Source of the DNA: Iamia sp035765045
GTDB lineage: Bacteria; Actinomycetota; Acidimicrobiia; Acidimicrobiales; Iamiaceae
Direction: 5' to 3'
NCBI GenBank assembly: GCA_035765045.1
Contig: DASTYI010000139.1
Location: 1-64,000 of the forward strand
Length of the DNA stretch: 64,000 bases
Shown in pieces: positions 15,374-24,438 of this stretch. The notes beneath the pieces were generated by a model. That model was not told where the DNA came from. It did no database searches and worked only from the letters and a program-made list of their open reading frames with translations. Each line of letters starts with the position of its first letter. Within the stretch, counting starts at the first letter, position 1. The translations under genes were made by a program, and so were the position numbers.

Positions 15374-16176
15374 TGACCCCGAGCAGCGTCCCGAAGCCGC
15401 CGCTGTTCGACCGCCGCCGGCTCGTCGAGACGGTCCCCGAGCTGGACACCGCCGAGAAGCGCTCGGGCGCCACCTTCGTCAACATCCTCTTCGGCCTCGT
15501 CGTCAGCGCCGGGGTGGGCCAGGTCGTCTTCGCCCTCCGCGAGGGCTACCTCGCCGACGATCCCGATGCCATCAACGCCACCCGCCTGAGCCACCTCGGG
15601 CTGGCGCTCCTGGTCACCACCCTGAGCTGGATCGGCTACCACCAGAGCCAGAAGTACCCGCCGTTCCTCATCAAGTTCGTGAACATCCCGTTGTTCACCT
15701 TCGCCCTCGACGTGGCCATGGTGGCGTCGTACTACGGGCTGATCGCCACCGCCGAGAACCCGGGCGGCGGCCACGAGCCGGTGATCGGGGCGAGCGCGCG
15801 GCCCGAGGCCGGTCTCATCCTGGTCGTCTTCGTCCTCTACGTGGCGTGGGACGAGGCCGGCTTCCGCCTCTTCCGCGACCCCGAGTACTCCTTCCGGATG
15901 CAGGCCCCGCGCCCGCCCGAGGAGACGCGGGGCACTCGACGGATGGTGACCCTCGCCGCCCTCGCCGCCGCCGTGGCCATCTTCGGGGTGGTGGCGGTGG
16001 CCGATCCGTCGACCCCCGCCACCGTGATCGCCGTCGACGGGCTGCTCGCCCTCCTCGTCATCGCCTACCGGTTGGCCAAGCAGGGTGTGCAGGACACGGT
16101 GGTCCTGCGGGGGGCCGACCCGAAGGAGCCGGTCGAGCTGACCGAGTGGCGGGCCGCCCGAGCGCAGGGCGCCTAG
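15373..16176 (+). CDS. integral membrane protein, unknown family
   Basis: A 267-residue polytopic membrane protein I cannot assign. After a soluble N-terminus (about 35 residues, EL DTAEKR region), hydrophobic segments are seen near residues 36-56, 76-94, 105-128, 144-162, 194-213 and 216-234, ending in a basic/acidic cytoplasmic tail. Motifs such as GYHQSQKYPPFLIKF and YVAWDEAGFRLF stand out but are not known catalytic signatures. It begins on the stop codon of the HAD gene. Function not inferred. Confidence 0.75.
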   Translation: MTPSSVPKPPLFDRRRLVETVPELDTAEKRSGATFVNILFGLVVSAGVGQVVFALREGYLADDPDAINATRLSHLGLALLVTTLSWIGYHQSQKYPPFLIKFVNIPLFTFALDVAMVASYYGLIATAENPGGGHEPVIGASARPEAGLILVVFVLYVAWDEAGFRLFRDPEYSFRMQAPRPPEETRGTRRMVTLAALAAAVAIFGVVAVADPSTPATVIAVDGLLALLVIAYRLAKQGVQDTVVLRGADPKEPVELTEWRAARAQGA

Positions 16177-16198
16177 CGGCGACTGCGATGCTGGGGGC

Positions 16199-16851
16199 GT
16201 GGCGGGGAGCTGGGACACCGACGAGGCCAAGGTCCGGGACTACGTGGACCGGATGGGGCGGCTGGCGCCCCGGCAGGTGGGCGAGGCCGAGCTGCTCGAG
16301 GCCCTGCCCCCGGCGGTCGGGTCGCTCCTCGACCTGGGCTGCGGCGACGGCCGGCTGGCCCGGCTCGTCCTCGACGCCCACCCCGAGGTGCGCCGGGTGG
16401 TCGCCGTCGACACGTCGGCCCCGATGCTCGACCTCGCCCGGATCGCCCTCGGCGGCGACGACCGGACGACGCTGGTCGAGCACGACCTGGCCACCCCGAT
16501 CACCGCGCTCGGCACCTTCGACGCCGTCGTCTCCGGCTTCGCCATCCACCACGTCACCGACGACCGCAAGCGGGCGCTCTTCGCCGAGATCGCCGAGGCC
16601 CTGGCCCCCGGCGGCGTGTTCGCCAACCTCGAGGTCGTCCCGTGCGCCACCCCCGAGCTCCACGCCGAGTTCTACCGGCGCATCGGGCGGGCCGGCGACG
16701 ACCCCGAGGACGTCCTCGCCCCGGTCGACGCGCAGCTGGCGTGGATGCGCGAGGCCGGCCTGGCCCACGTCGACTGCCAGTGGCGCTGGCGGGGCTACGC
16801 CCTGCTGACCGGCTCGCGACCGCCTGAGCCGCACCCCCTAGCCTCGGGCCC

Positions 16852-16873
<22 letters not shown>
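16199..16873 (+). CDS. SAM-dependent methyltransferase
   Basis: A 224-residue class I methyltransferase. Motif I is LLDLGCGDGRLARLVL (about residues 43-58), the acidic motif II end is VVAVDTSAPML, and the post-I VVSGFAIHHVTDDRKR is typical of Methyltransf_11/25 members. GTG start 6 bases after GATGCT. The substrate is unknown. The last 22 bases overlap the start of the downstream aminotransferase, whose own TAGCCT promoter lies inside this gene. Confidence 0.85.
16839..16844 (+). promoter_or_regulatory. -10-like hexamer TAGCCT of aminotransferase
   Basis: TAGCCT inside the 3' end of the methyltransferase gene ends 7 bases before the GTG at 16852, so the aminotransferase can be transcribed separately as a leaderless message. 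Confidence 0.55.
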
Positions 16874-18026
<1,153 letters not shown>

Positions 18027-18030
<4 letters not shown>

Positions 18031-18152
18031 GCGAGCGCAGCGAGCGAACCAGACAGCACAGGATGTCCGACGGCGGAGCCGTCCGTGGTCATCGGTGCCC
18101 GGAGCGGTCGGCCCGGTCTCGCCCCGCGAGCGAGCCGATGGAGCACCGATGA
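18027..18152 (+). CDS. 41-codon Arg-rich ORF bridging transaminase and amidase genes
   Basis: A GTG at 18027 overlaps the aminotransferase stop as GTGA, and the frame ends in a TGA that overlaps the ATG of the next gene as ATGA. The encoded 41 residues begin MSERSERTRQHR and end PMEHR, rich in Arg, Ser and Glu, with no known domain. Its GAGCGAGCGCAGCG start is itself repetitive. It may be a coupling device that carries ribosomes across the 118-base gap, or chance. A second, shorter MSERS...HR frame sits before the kinase gene at 39971. Confidence 0.4.
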
Positions 18153-18955
18153 CCAGCCCCCAGGTCCCCGCCGACCACGTCCGCATCGCCGCCGTCCAGC
18201 ACGACATCGCCTGGGACGACCGCGAGGCCAACTTCGCCCACCTCGCCCCGCTGGTGGCGGCCGCCGCCGGGGCCGGCGCCGGCATCGTCCTGCTCAGCGA
18301 GACCTTCTCCACCGGCTTCGCCGTCGACGTGCCCGACCTGGGCGAGCCCGAGGGCGGGCCCAGCGCCACCTTCCTCGCCGAGCAGGCCCGCACCCACGGC
18401 GTCTGGGTCGGCGGGACGTGCCCCGAGATCCCCGCCGACGCCCCGGCCGACGACCAGCGCCCGTTCAACTCCTTCGTCCTGGCCGGGCCCGACGGCACCA
18501 CCCACCGCTACCGCAAGATCCACCCGTTCACCTACGCCGGCGAGGAGAAGCACTTCCGGGCCGGCACCGACCTGGTGACCGTCGAGGTGGCCGGGCTCCG
18601 ACTCACCCTGTTCGTCTGCTACGACCTGCGCTTCGCCGACGAGATGTGGCAGGTCGCCCGCGACACCGACGTCTACCTCTTCCCGGCCAACTGGCCCGAG
18701 AGCCGGCGCCTCCACTGGACGACGCTGCTGCGGGCCCGGGCCATCGAGGACCAGGCCTACGTCGTCGGCGTCAACCGGGTGGGCTCGGGTGGCGGGCTCG
18801 ACTACTCGGGCGACAGCTGCATCATCGACCCCACCGGCGAGGTCCTGGCCTCGGCCGCCGCCGGCGAGTCGATCCTGCTGGCCGACGTGTCGGCGGCCCG
18901 GGTGGCCGCCGTGCGCGACCGCTTCCGCTTCCTCCCCGACCGCCGCACGGGCTGA
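18149..18955 (+). CDS. carbon-nitrogen hydrolase, omega-amidase (YafV/Nit2)-like
   Basis: A 268-residue nitrilase-superfamily amidase. The catalytic triad is visible as Glu51 (LLSETFSTGF), Lys123 (YRKIHPF) and Cys157 (FVCYDLRF), and the length and the loops match omega-amidase YafV/Nit2, which hydrolyses 2-oxoglutaramate or 2-oxosuccinamate. The position behind a glutamine/methionine-type transaminase supports the transaminase/omega-amidase pathway of methionine salvage and 2-oxoacid recovery. The ATG at 18149 is preceded by a coupled short ORF. A palindromic terminator follows directly. Confidence 0.88.
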   Translation: MTSPQVPADHVRIAAVQHDIAWDDREANFAHLAPLVAAAAGAGAGIVLLSETFSTGFAVDVPDLGEPEGGPSATFLAEQARTHGVWVGGTCPEIPADAPADDQRPFNSFVLAGPDGTTHRYRKIHPFTYAGEEKHFRAGTDLVTVEVAGLRLTLFVCYDLRFADEMWQVARDTDVYLFPANWPESRRLHWTTLLRARAIEDQAYVVGVNRVGSGGGLDYSGDSCIIDPTGEVLASAAAGESILLADVSAARVAAVRDRFRFLPDRRTG

Positions 18956-18956
18956 T

Positions 18957-18985
18957 CGCCTCAAGGTGCCTGGCACCTTGAGGCG
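18957..18985. repeat. palindrome CGCCTCAAGGTGCC-T-GGCACCTTGAGGCG, copy 1
   Basis: Perfect 14-bp arms (18957-18970 and 18972-18985) around one base, exactly filling the gap between two convergent stop codons. Two further copies occur at 33221 and 44907. It would form a strong terminator hairpin for both genes. Confidence 0.85.
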
Positions 18986-18986
18986 G

Positions 18987-19751
18987 TCAGAGCAGGCCGA
19001 GGCCGCCGTCGACGGTCAGGGTCGTGCCGGTGATGTAGGACGCCTCGTCGGACAGCAGGAACACGGTCGCCGCCGCCACCTCCCACGCCGTGCCCTGGCG
19101 GCCGAGCGGCACCCGGGTGCGGCCCCGCGCCGGGCGACCCCGGGTGGCGGCCCGCCCGAGGGGCGTGTCGATCAGCCCGGGGGCGACGACGTTGGCCCGC
19201 ACGCCGAGCCGGGCCCCCTCCAGGGCGACGTGGCGGTTGAGGCCGAGCAGCCCGGCCTTCGAGGCGTCGTAGGCGGGGAGGTTGCTCCCGGGCTGGGTGC
19301 CGGCCAGCGAGCCGACGAAGACGAAGGCGCTGCCGGCCGGCATCCGGGGCAGGGCCAGCCGGGCGGTGAGGAAGGGGGCGCGGAGGTTGACCGCCAGGGT
19401 GGTGTCCCAGTCCTCGGCGCTGGTGCCGATCAGCCCGCCGGCGCCTCGGCCGATGCCGACGTTGACGACGACGCCGTGGAGCTCGGGCACCGCCCCGACC
19501 ATGGCCGCCGCCCCCTCCTCGGTGGCGGCGTCGGCCTCGACCACGATCGCCCGGCCGCCGACCTCGGCGACCAGCGTGGCCGTGACCTCGGCCCGCGACC
19601 GCTCGACGTCGGCGCAGACGACCGTCGCCCCCTCGCGGGCGCAGGCCACGGCGATGGCCCGGCCGTTGCCGAGCGGGGCGTCGGGCTCGGGCGAGGGCTG
19701 GGACCCGGCCCCGATGACCAGGACCGTCCGCCCGTCCAGCCGGTCGCTCAC
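18987..19751 (-). CDS. short-chain dehydrogenase/reductase
   Basis: A 254-residue SDR. The coenzyme-binding region is VLVIGAGS...GNGRAIAVACAREGA, with about ten extra residues (SQPSPEPDAP) inserted in the glycine-rich loop compared with classical TGxxxGxG. The rest is canonical: VVNVGIG in place of NNAG, catalytic Ser in FVGSLAG, YDASKAG as YxxxK, and the C-terminal YITGTTLTVDGG. The substrate is unknown. Its GTG overlaps the upstream CMD-family gene stop by 4 bases, so the two are co-translated. Confidence 0.87.
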   Translation of the reverse strand: MSDRLDGRTVLVIGAGSQPSPEPDAPLGNGRAIAVACAREGATVVCADVERSRAEVTATLVAEVGGRAIVVEADAATEEGAAAMVGAVPELHGVVVNVGIGRGAGGLIGTSAEDWDTTLAVNLRAPFLTARLALPRMPAGSAFVFVGSLAGTQPGSNLPAYDASKAGLLGLNRHVALEGARLGVRANVVAPGLIDTPLGRAATRGRPARGRTRVPLGRQGTAWEVAAATVFLLSDEASYITGTTLTVDGGLGLL

Positions 19752-20335
19752 GGGGACGGCCAGCGGGGGGCGCCGTCCTCGAGCGGGACGCCGAGGCTGT
19801 TCAGCGTCATCGACACCAGGTGGTAGTGGCCGACGACCATCGGGATCTCGACCATCTGCTTGGCGTCGTAGCGCTCGGCCAGGGCCGCCCAGGTGGCGTC
19901 GGTGAGGCAGTGGTCGTCGTGGAGCTCGTCGGCGGCCCGCAGGAGCAGGGCGTCGTGGGCGTCCCAGCCGGCGGCGTCGGGCCCGGCCGCCACCCGTGCG
20001 ATCTCGTCGTCGGCCAGCCCGGCCTGCCGGCCGACCAGCACGTGCTGGGCCCACTCGTACTCCGACCCGCAGCGCCACCCGGTGCGCAGCACCAGCAGCT
20101 CGCGGTCGCGCGCCGGGAGCTTCCCGGCCAGCAGCTTGCCCCCGAACGGGAGCCACTTGGCGAACAGCCCGGGGTGGCGGACGAGCGTGGCGAAGATGTT
20201 GACCGTCGGCGTGTCCAGCCCGACCAGGCCCATCAGCTCGCGCTGGAAGTCGTCCATCTCCTCGACCGGGAGGGGGGCGAGGCGGGGTGTCTCGGGGCGG
20301 GGCCCGTGGCCGGGCGGTGGGGTCGGTGCGGGCAC
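19748..20335 (-). CDS. carboxymuconolactone decarboxylase (CMD/AhpD-like) family protein
   Basis: A 195-residue CMD-family protein. The family pattern is seen in NIFATLVRHPGLFAKWLPFG, LPARDRELLVLRTGWRCGSEYEWAQHV (in part) and the C-terminal QMVEIPMVVGHYHLVSMTLN. The AhpD CxxC redox pair is absent (only GWRCGSEYEWAQH), so a peroxidase role is doubtful. GTG at 20335 begins after the promoter region shared with the divergent small membrane protein gene; an upstream extension would run into it. Operon partner: SDR downstream with 4-base overlap, suggesting a shared catabolic pathway. Confidence 0.82.
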   Translation of the reverse strand: MPAPTPPPGHGPRPETPRLAPLPVEEMDDFQRELMGLVGLDTPTVNIFATLVRHPGLFAKWLPFGGKLLAGKLPARDRELLVLRTGWRCGSEYEWAQHVLVGRQAGLADDEIARVAAGPDAAGWDAHDALLLRAADELHDDHCLTDATWAALAERYDAKQMVEIPMVVGHYHLVSMTLNSLGVPLEDGAPRWPSP

Positions 20336-20386
20336 GGCGGGAGTCTGCCACCCGCTCCACCGGCCCGGCCGGACAGGATCGGCGGC

Positions 20387-20644
20387 GTGATCGACTGGCT
20401 GTTCCGCGACCGGGCGACCGGGCGGATCGTCGTGGCCCAGTGGCCCAACGTGGCCCTCGTCGTCTTCCTCGTCGCCCGGCTGGCCGACCGGCTGATCGAC
20501 CCGTCGACCCCGGCGCTGGCCGTCGTCGGCACCGTCGCCCTGCTCTGGTGGGCGGGCGACGAGGTGCTGCGGGGCGTCAACCCGTGGCGCCGGATCCTGG
20601 GGGCGGTGGTCGCCGTCGGCACGCTCGCCGGGCTGGTCTGGTAG
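20387..20644 (+). CDS. small two-helix membrane protein
   Basis: An 85-residue protein with hydrophobic segments at about residues 20-36 (WPNVALVVFLVARLADRL) and 43-56 (ALAVVGTVALLWWAG), plus a third C-terminal hydrophobic stretch (ILGAVVAVGTLAGLVW). The N-terminus IDWLFRDRATGRIVVAQWPN is reminiscent of a small uncharacterised actinobacterial membrane family. GTG start 7 bases after CAGGAT; divergent from the CMD gene. No function inferred. Confidence 0.65.
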   Translation: MIDWLFRDRATGRIVVAQWPNVALVVFLVARLADRLIDPSTPALAVVGTVALLWWAGDEVLRGVNPWRRILGAVVAVGTLAGLVW

Positions 20645-20655
20645 CAACGGCGCCC

Positions 20656-21498
20656 GTGGAGCGGCAGACCCGGATGACCGACCCGGGGCGCCACGCCGCC
20701 GCCGTCGCCGCCCTGCCCGACGACCTCGACGCCCTGGTCGCCGTCGTCCAGGGCCTCCTCGTCCACCCCTTCCTGGCCGAGTCGCTCTACGGCGTGGCCG
20801 TCACCGACGACGAGGCCGTCCACGAGCGCCGGGTCGAGGGCATCCTCGACCGGGTCCTGGCCCGCGACCCGGCACCCCTCGACGTGGCCCGCCCGCCCGA
20901 GCGCCGGGTGCCGGGCAATTGCCGGCAGATCTCGGTGCTCCTCACCGCCCTGCTCCGCGCCCACGGTCGCCCGGCCCGGGCCCGCTGCGGCTTCGGCGAC
21001 TACTTCCTCACCGACGCCTTCGAGGACCACTGGGCCTGCGAGCGCTGGGACGACGACGCCCGCCGGTGGACCCTGGTCGACGCCCAGCTCGACGAGGTCC
21101 AGCGCGACCTGTTCGGCATCGACTTCCCGATCACCGACGTGCCCCGCGACCGCTTCGTGGTCGCCGGCCACGCCTGGGCCGCCTACCGGGACGGGCGGGT
21201 CGACCCGCAGCGCTACGGGCTGTCGGCGCGGGCCGACGGCGGCCCGGGCTGGATCGCCGGCAACCTGCTCCGCGACGCCGCCTCGCTGGCCGGACACGAG
21301 ATGCTGCCGTGGGACGGGTGGGGGGCGATGCTCGCCCCCGGGTCCGAGCACCACGCCTTCCTCGACCGGCTGGCGGTGCTCACCACCGACCCCGACGCCC
21401 ACGGCGACGAGCTGGCCCGGCTGGCCGCCGAGGACGACCGCCTCCGCGTCCCCCGGCGCGTCCTCGACCTCCTCCGCGGCGGCGACGGACCGGTCTGA
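20656..21498 (+). CDS. transglutaminase-like cysteine-domain protein
   Basis: A 280-residue protein with a transglutaminase-like core: Cys in PGNCRQISVLLTALLRAHG, followed by RARCGFGDYF, His in DHWACERW and Asp in WTLVDAQLD, the usual Cys-His-Asp order. Homologous proteins in actinobacteria are uncharacterised; peptidase or ligase activity is possible. The GTG at 20656 follows a TAGCAA-like hexamer by the window's usual spacing; the ATG at 20674 is the alternative. It is soluble, with no signal peptide. Confidence 0.75.
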   Translation: MERQTRMTDPGRHAAAVAALPDDLDALVAVVQGLLVHPFLAESLYGVAVTDDEAVHERRVEGILDRVLARDPAPLDVARPPERRVPGNCRQISVLLTALLRAHGRPARARCGFGDYFLTDAFEDHWACERWDDDARRWTLVDAQLDEVQRDLFGIDFPITDVPRDRFVVAGHAWAAYRDGRVDPQRYGLSARADGGPGWIAGNLLRDAASLAGHEMLPWDGWGAMLAPGSEHHAFLDRLAVLTTDPDAHGDELARLAAEDDRLRVPRRVLDLLRGGDGPV

Positions 21499-21510
21499 CC
21501 GCCGGTCTGG

Positions 21511-21516
21511 TAGCCC
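21511..21516 (+). promoter_or_regulatory. -10-like hexamer TAGCCC of nitroreductase
   Basis: TAGCCC ends 6 bases before the ATG at 21523, matching the leaderless spacing; the last base deviates from TAnnnT. Confidence 0.4.
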
Positions 21517-21522
21517 GGGGGG

Positions 21523-22221
21523 ATGGACCTCCTCGAGGGCATGGCGACCACCCGGGCCATCCGCCGGTACCGGCCCGACCCGATCCCCGACGACGACCTC
21601 GGTCGCATCCTGTGGCACGCCACCCGGGCCCCCTCGGGGTCGAACCGCCAGCCCTTCCGGTTCCTCGTGCTGCGCGACGGGCCGGCGGCGACACGGGCCA
21701 AGGCCGTGCTCGGCGCCGGCTTCCGCGCCGCCTGGGACGCCAAGGAGGAGGCCGACGGCTACACCGCGGGGTCGGGGGCGGCGGAGGACAGCCCCAAGGC
21801 CCGCATGGCGGCGACGATGCGCCACTTCGTCGACCACATCGAGGCCACCCCGGCGATCGTGCTGGCCTGCTACCGCCGCCACCGCGCCCCGCACCCGGCC
21901 GAGGGCGCCTCGGTCTACCCGGCGTGCCAGAACCTCCTGCTCGCCGCCCGGGCCCTCGGCTACGGCGGGGTGATGACCATGTGGCACACCCTGGTCGAGG
22001 ACGACCTGCGGGAGATCGTGGGCCTGCCCGACGACGTCGTCATCGGCGCCACCATCTGCCTGGGGCGGCCAGTGGGCGGCCACGGTCCGGTCCGGCGCCG
22101 CCCGGTGCAGGAGCTGGTCTTCAACGACCGATGGGACGCCCCGGCGGCGTGGGCCACCGACCCGCCCGGCACCGCCTTCACCGCCGCCGGCCCGCCACGA
22201 GGGCCCGACCGGATGCCCTGA
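21523..22221 (+). CDS. nitroreductase family protein
   Basis: A 232-residue FMN-dependent nitroreductase-fold protein (flavin reductase of nitro compounds, quinones or iodotyrosine-like substrates). Marks: TTRAIRRYRPDPIPDDDL at the N-terminus, the FMN phosphate site RAPSGSNRQPFRFLVL near residues 35-50 and the C-terminal GYGGVMTMWHTLVEDDLR with VVIGATICLGRP. Its last 44 bases overlap the end of the convergent flavoprotein gene, a long overlap for two conserved genes; the final residues (AAGPPRGPDRMP) are likely a non-conserved tail. Confidence 0.88.
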   Translation: MDLLEGMATTRAIRRYRPDPIPDDDLGRILWHATRAPSGSNRQPFRFLVLRDGPAATRAKAVLGAGFRAAWDAKEEADGYTAGSGAAEDSPKARMAATMRHFVDHIEATPAIVLACYRRHRAPHPAEGASVYPACQNLLLAARALGYGGVMTMWHTLVEDDLREIVGLPDDVVIGATICLGRPVGGHGPVRRRPVQELVFNDRWDAPAAWATDPPGTAFTAAGPPRGPDRMP

Positions 22222-23368
22222 CCGCGCCGTGGGCGGCGGTCACGGCGCTGGTGCACGAGACCTCGGCCAGGTGGCCGGGGGCGGCGACCCAGTCGCCGGC
22301 TAGCCAGAGGCCGTCGCCCCGGTGGACCGCCGGGCGGTCGCGCCAGGTGGCGCCGGGGAGGTCGACGGCGCCGGTCGCCTCCCGCACCGCGGCCCGGCGC
22401 CGCCACTCGACCCGGGGCCGCCAGCCGGGGGCGAGCAGGTCGAGCAGCGCCTCCAGCCGGGCCTCGGCGGCGTCGAGGCCCTCGTCGGGCCGCATCCCGC
22501 CGCTCACCTGGACCAGGTCGGCGCCCTCGGGCGCCAGGCCGGCGAGCACGGCGCTGGGCCGGGTCCCGAAGCCGGCCTCGTCCAGGTCGATCAGCAGGTA
22601 CGGGTCGCGCTCGCGGGCCAGGCCCACGTCGAGCAGGGCGACCCGACGGGGCGGTGCCGGGGCCACGTCGTCGCCGAGCAGCCGGCGGGCGGCGCCGGGC
22701 TCGACGGCCAGCACGACCGGGCCGGCGGCCCGCAGGTCGTCGAGGGCGGCGGCGTCGACGGCAGCGTCGAGCTCGACGGCCACGCCGAGGTCCCGGGCCC
22801 GGGCCGCGACCCGGCCGACGAGCGCCGACCAGCCCCCGTCGACGTAGCGGGCCGAGACCGTGGGGCGGAGGAAGATCCGCCGGACCCGCTCGGCCACGAA
22901 GGCGGCGGAGAGCCGGCCCGGGTCGTGGTCGAAGGTGAGCGGCCCGGCCAGGCCGGCCAGGGCGGCCGCCGTCGCCGGGCCCCACCGCCCGGTCGCCCAC
23001 GTCCGCAGGTCGACGTCGACCGGGGCGGCGGCGCCCCGCAGCCGCAGCGCCGGGAGCAGCGCCCGGGGCGGCCGGCGGCGGGCCTCGCCCTGCCACCGGA
23101 ACCGGACGTGCGGGCTGCGGGGCATCACCGCCCGGCCCGAGAGGTCGCGCCGCGCCAGCCAGTCCCAGAGGGCGGTGCCGGTGTAGAGGGCGTGGGGCCC
23201 GAGGTTGGCCACGAAGGGCCCCGGGGTCGAGGTGCCCCGCCCGCCCAGCCGCCGGCGGGCCTCGAGCAGGCGGACGGGGGCGCCGGCCTCGGCCGCCTCG
23301 ACGGCGGCGATCAACCCGGCCAGCCCACCCCCGACCACGGTGACCTCGGTGCGTGGGGTCATGGTCAT
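22178..23368 (-). CDS. FAD-dependent oxidoreductase (phytoene desaturase/amine-oxidase-like)
   Basis: A 396-residue flavoprotein. The N-terminal dinucleotide-binding motif is VTVVGGGLAGLIAAVEAAEAG, followed by the second FAD contact LLEARRRLGGRG, and the C-terminal FAD motif appears as GDGLWLAGDWVAAPGHLAEV. This arrangement is typical of NAD(P)-binding Rossmann/phytoene-desaturase relatives. Unlike most genes here it has a clear ribosome-binding site, AGGAGG (23374-23379), 5 bases before the ATG at 23368, so it is not leaderless. It is divergent from the ECF sigma factor across a strong inverted repeat. Substrate unknown. Confidence 0.87.
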   Translation of the reverse strand: MTMTPRTEVTVVGGGLAGLIAAVEAAEAGAPVRLLEARRRLGGRGTSTPGPFVANLGPHALYTGTALWDWLARRDLSGRAVMPRSPHVRFRWQGEARRRPPRALLPALRLRGAAAPVDVDLRTWATGRWGPATAAALAGLAGPLTFDHDPGRLSAAFVAERVRRIFLRPTVSARYVDGGWSALVGRVAARARDLGVAVELDAAVDAAALDDLRAAGPVVLAVEPGAARRLLGDDVAPAPPRRVALLDVGLARERDPYLLIDLDEAGFGTRPSAVLAGLAPEGADLVQVSGGMRPDEGLDAAEARLEALLDLLAPGWRPRVEWRRRAAVREATGAVDLPGATWRDRPAVHRGDGLWLAGDWVAAPGHLAEVSCTSAVTAAHGAVRASGRALVAGRRR

Positions 23369-23397
23369 GCGATCCTCCTGGATGTGTCGTCCCCCCG

Positions 23398-23434
23398 AAG
23401 AGGCGCGGAACCTCCCGGCGGTTCCGCGCCTCTT
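23398..23434. promoter_or_regulatory. 15-bp inverted repeat between flavoprotein and sigma factor genes
   Basis: AAGAGGCGCGGAACC (23398-23412) and GGTTCCGCGCCTCTT (23420-23434) are perfect complements around a 7-base centre, with extra CCCC/GGGG flanks. It fills the divergent intergenic region and ends 3 bases before the sigma-factor start, so it may be an operator for both genes or a 5' UTR hairpin. Confidence 0.6.
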
Positions 23435-23437
23435 GGG

Positions 23438-23935
23438 GTGGTGGACGAGGTCACCGTCCGGCGCGCCCAGCGGGGTGACGCCGCCTCCCTGGAGGCGGTG
23501 CTGCGCGACCTCGCGCCCTACCTGGGCCGGATCTGCGGGGCCATCGCCCTCGACGCCGGCGACGACGCCCTTCAGGAGGCCATGGTGGCGATCACGAGGA
23601 ACCTGGCCGCCCTCCGGGAGCCGGCCGCCCTGCGGGGCTGGGCCCGGCGCATCGCCGTGCGGGAGGCGGTGCGCGCCGCCCGCGGCGGGCGCAGCGTCCC
23701 CGTCGACCCGGCGACCCTCGACCCCCGCACCGTCGTCCCCGACGGCACCACCGCCGTCGAGGTGCGGGCCGTCCTCGCCGCCCTCCCGCCCGAGCAGCGG
23801 GCCGTGCTGGTGCTCCGCCACCTCGACGGGCTCGACGAGACCGAGATGGCCGAGGTGCTCGGCGTGGCCCGGGGCACGGTGAAGTCGCGCCTGCACCGGG
23901 CCCGCGGCGCCTTCCGGGCCCGGTGGACGGCATGA
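23438..23935 (+). CDS. ECF-type RNA polymerase sigma factor
   Basis: A 165-residue extracytoplasmic-function sigma-70 family factor. Region 2 is degenerate but recognisable (VRRAQRGDAASLEAVLRDL, DDALQEAMVAITRNL), and region 4 is strong: LAALPPEQRAVLVLRHLDGL and the helix-turn-helix EVLGVARGTVKSRLHRARG. No anti-sigma gene follows; instead the ATG of an SRPBCC gene overlaps its stop (ATGA). GTG at 23438 or 23441 are both possible starts, just after a large inverted repeat. It may control the divergent flavoprotein gene. Confidence 0.85.
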   Translation: MVDEVTVRRAQRGDAASLEAVLRDLAPYLGRICGAIALDAGDDALQEAMVAITRNLAALREPAALRGWARRIAVREAVRAARGGRSVPVDPATLDPRTVVPDGTTAVEVRAVLAALPPEQRAVLVLRHLDGLDETEMAEVLGVARGTVKSRLHRARGAFRARWTA

Positions 23936-24429
23936 GCTGGCCCGTCGCCACCCTCGGCCCGATCGGGCGGGCCCGGGCCCTGGCCGCCGGCCTCCCCGGG
24001 GCGGTGCTCCAGGAGGGCGTGATCGACGCCCCCTTCGCCGAGGTGTGGGGCTTCGTCTCCGACCTGGAGCGCTCGGTGCCGACCTTCGACGCCGTCGTCG
24101 CCCGGCTCCGCGTCGTCGATCGCGACGGCAGCCGTCTGCGGGTCCGCACCCGCGCCTCGTGGCGGATGGCCGGGCTGCCCCTCGACTTCGACGTCGACCT
24201 GGAGGACGGCTGGTGCTGGATGGTCGGCCGGCCCCGGGTCTACGTCGTGGCCATGGCCGCCGAGCCCCACCCCGACGACCCCGGCCGCACCCGCTACGCC
24301 CACCTGGAGGGCCTCACCCTCCGCCCCCGCGCCCTCGCCCGGGCCACCCGCGGGCGGAGCCGGCGCCACGTGGCCTCCGACGTCGCCGGCATCGAGCGGG
24401 CGCTGGGGGTCGACCCTCCACCCTCGTAG
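23932..24429 (+). CDS. SRPBCC family protein coupled to ECF sigma factor
   Basis: A 165-residue START/SRPBCC-like protein (LQEGVIDAPFAEVWGFVSDLE at residues about 30-50, a typical first strand and helix). A mid-region LEDGWCWMVGRPRVYVVAMAAEP and a basic C-terminus (RATRGRSRRHVASD) follow. The ATG overlaps the sigma-factor stop by 4 bases, so the protein is made in step with the sigma factor; a ligand-sensing partner is conceivable but unsupported beyond context. It precedes the esterase gene, which has its own promoter. Confidence 0.78.
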   Translation: MSWPVATLGPIGRARALAAGLPGAVLQEGVIDAPFAEVWGFVSDLERSVPTFDAVVARLRVVDRDGSRLRVRTRASWRMAGLPLDFDVDLEDGWCWMVGRPRVYVVAMAAEPHPDDPGRTRYAHLEGLTLRPRALARATRGRSRRHVASDVAGIERALGVDPPPS

Positions 24430-24432
24430 CCT
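24427..24432 (+). promoter_or_regulatory. -10-like hexamer TAGCCT of esterase
   Basis: TAGCCT overlaps the stop codon region of the SRPBCC gene and ends 6 bases before the GTG at 24439, the tightest form of the leaderless pattern. Confidence 0.6.
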
Positions 24433-24438
24433 GGCCGG

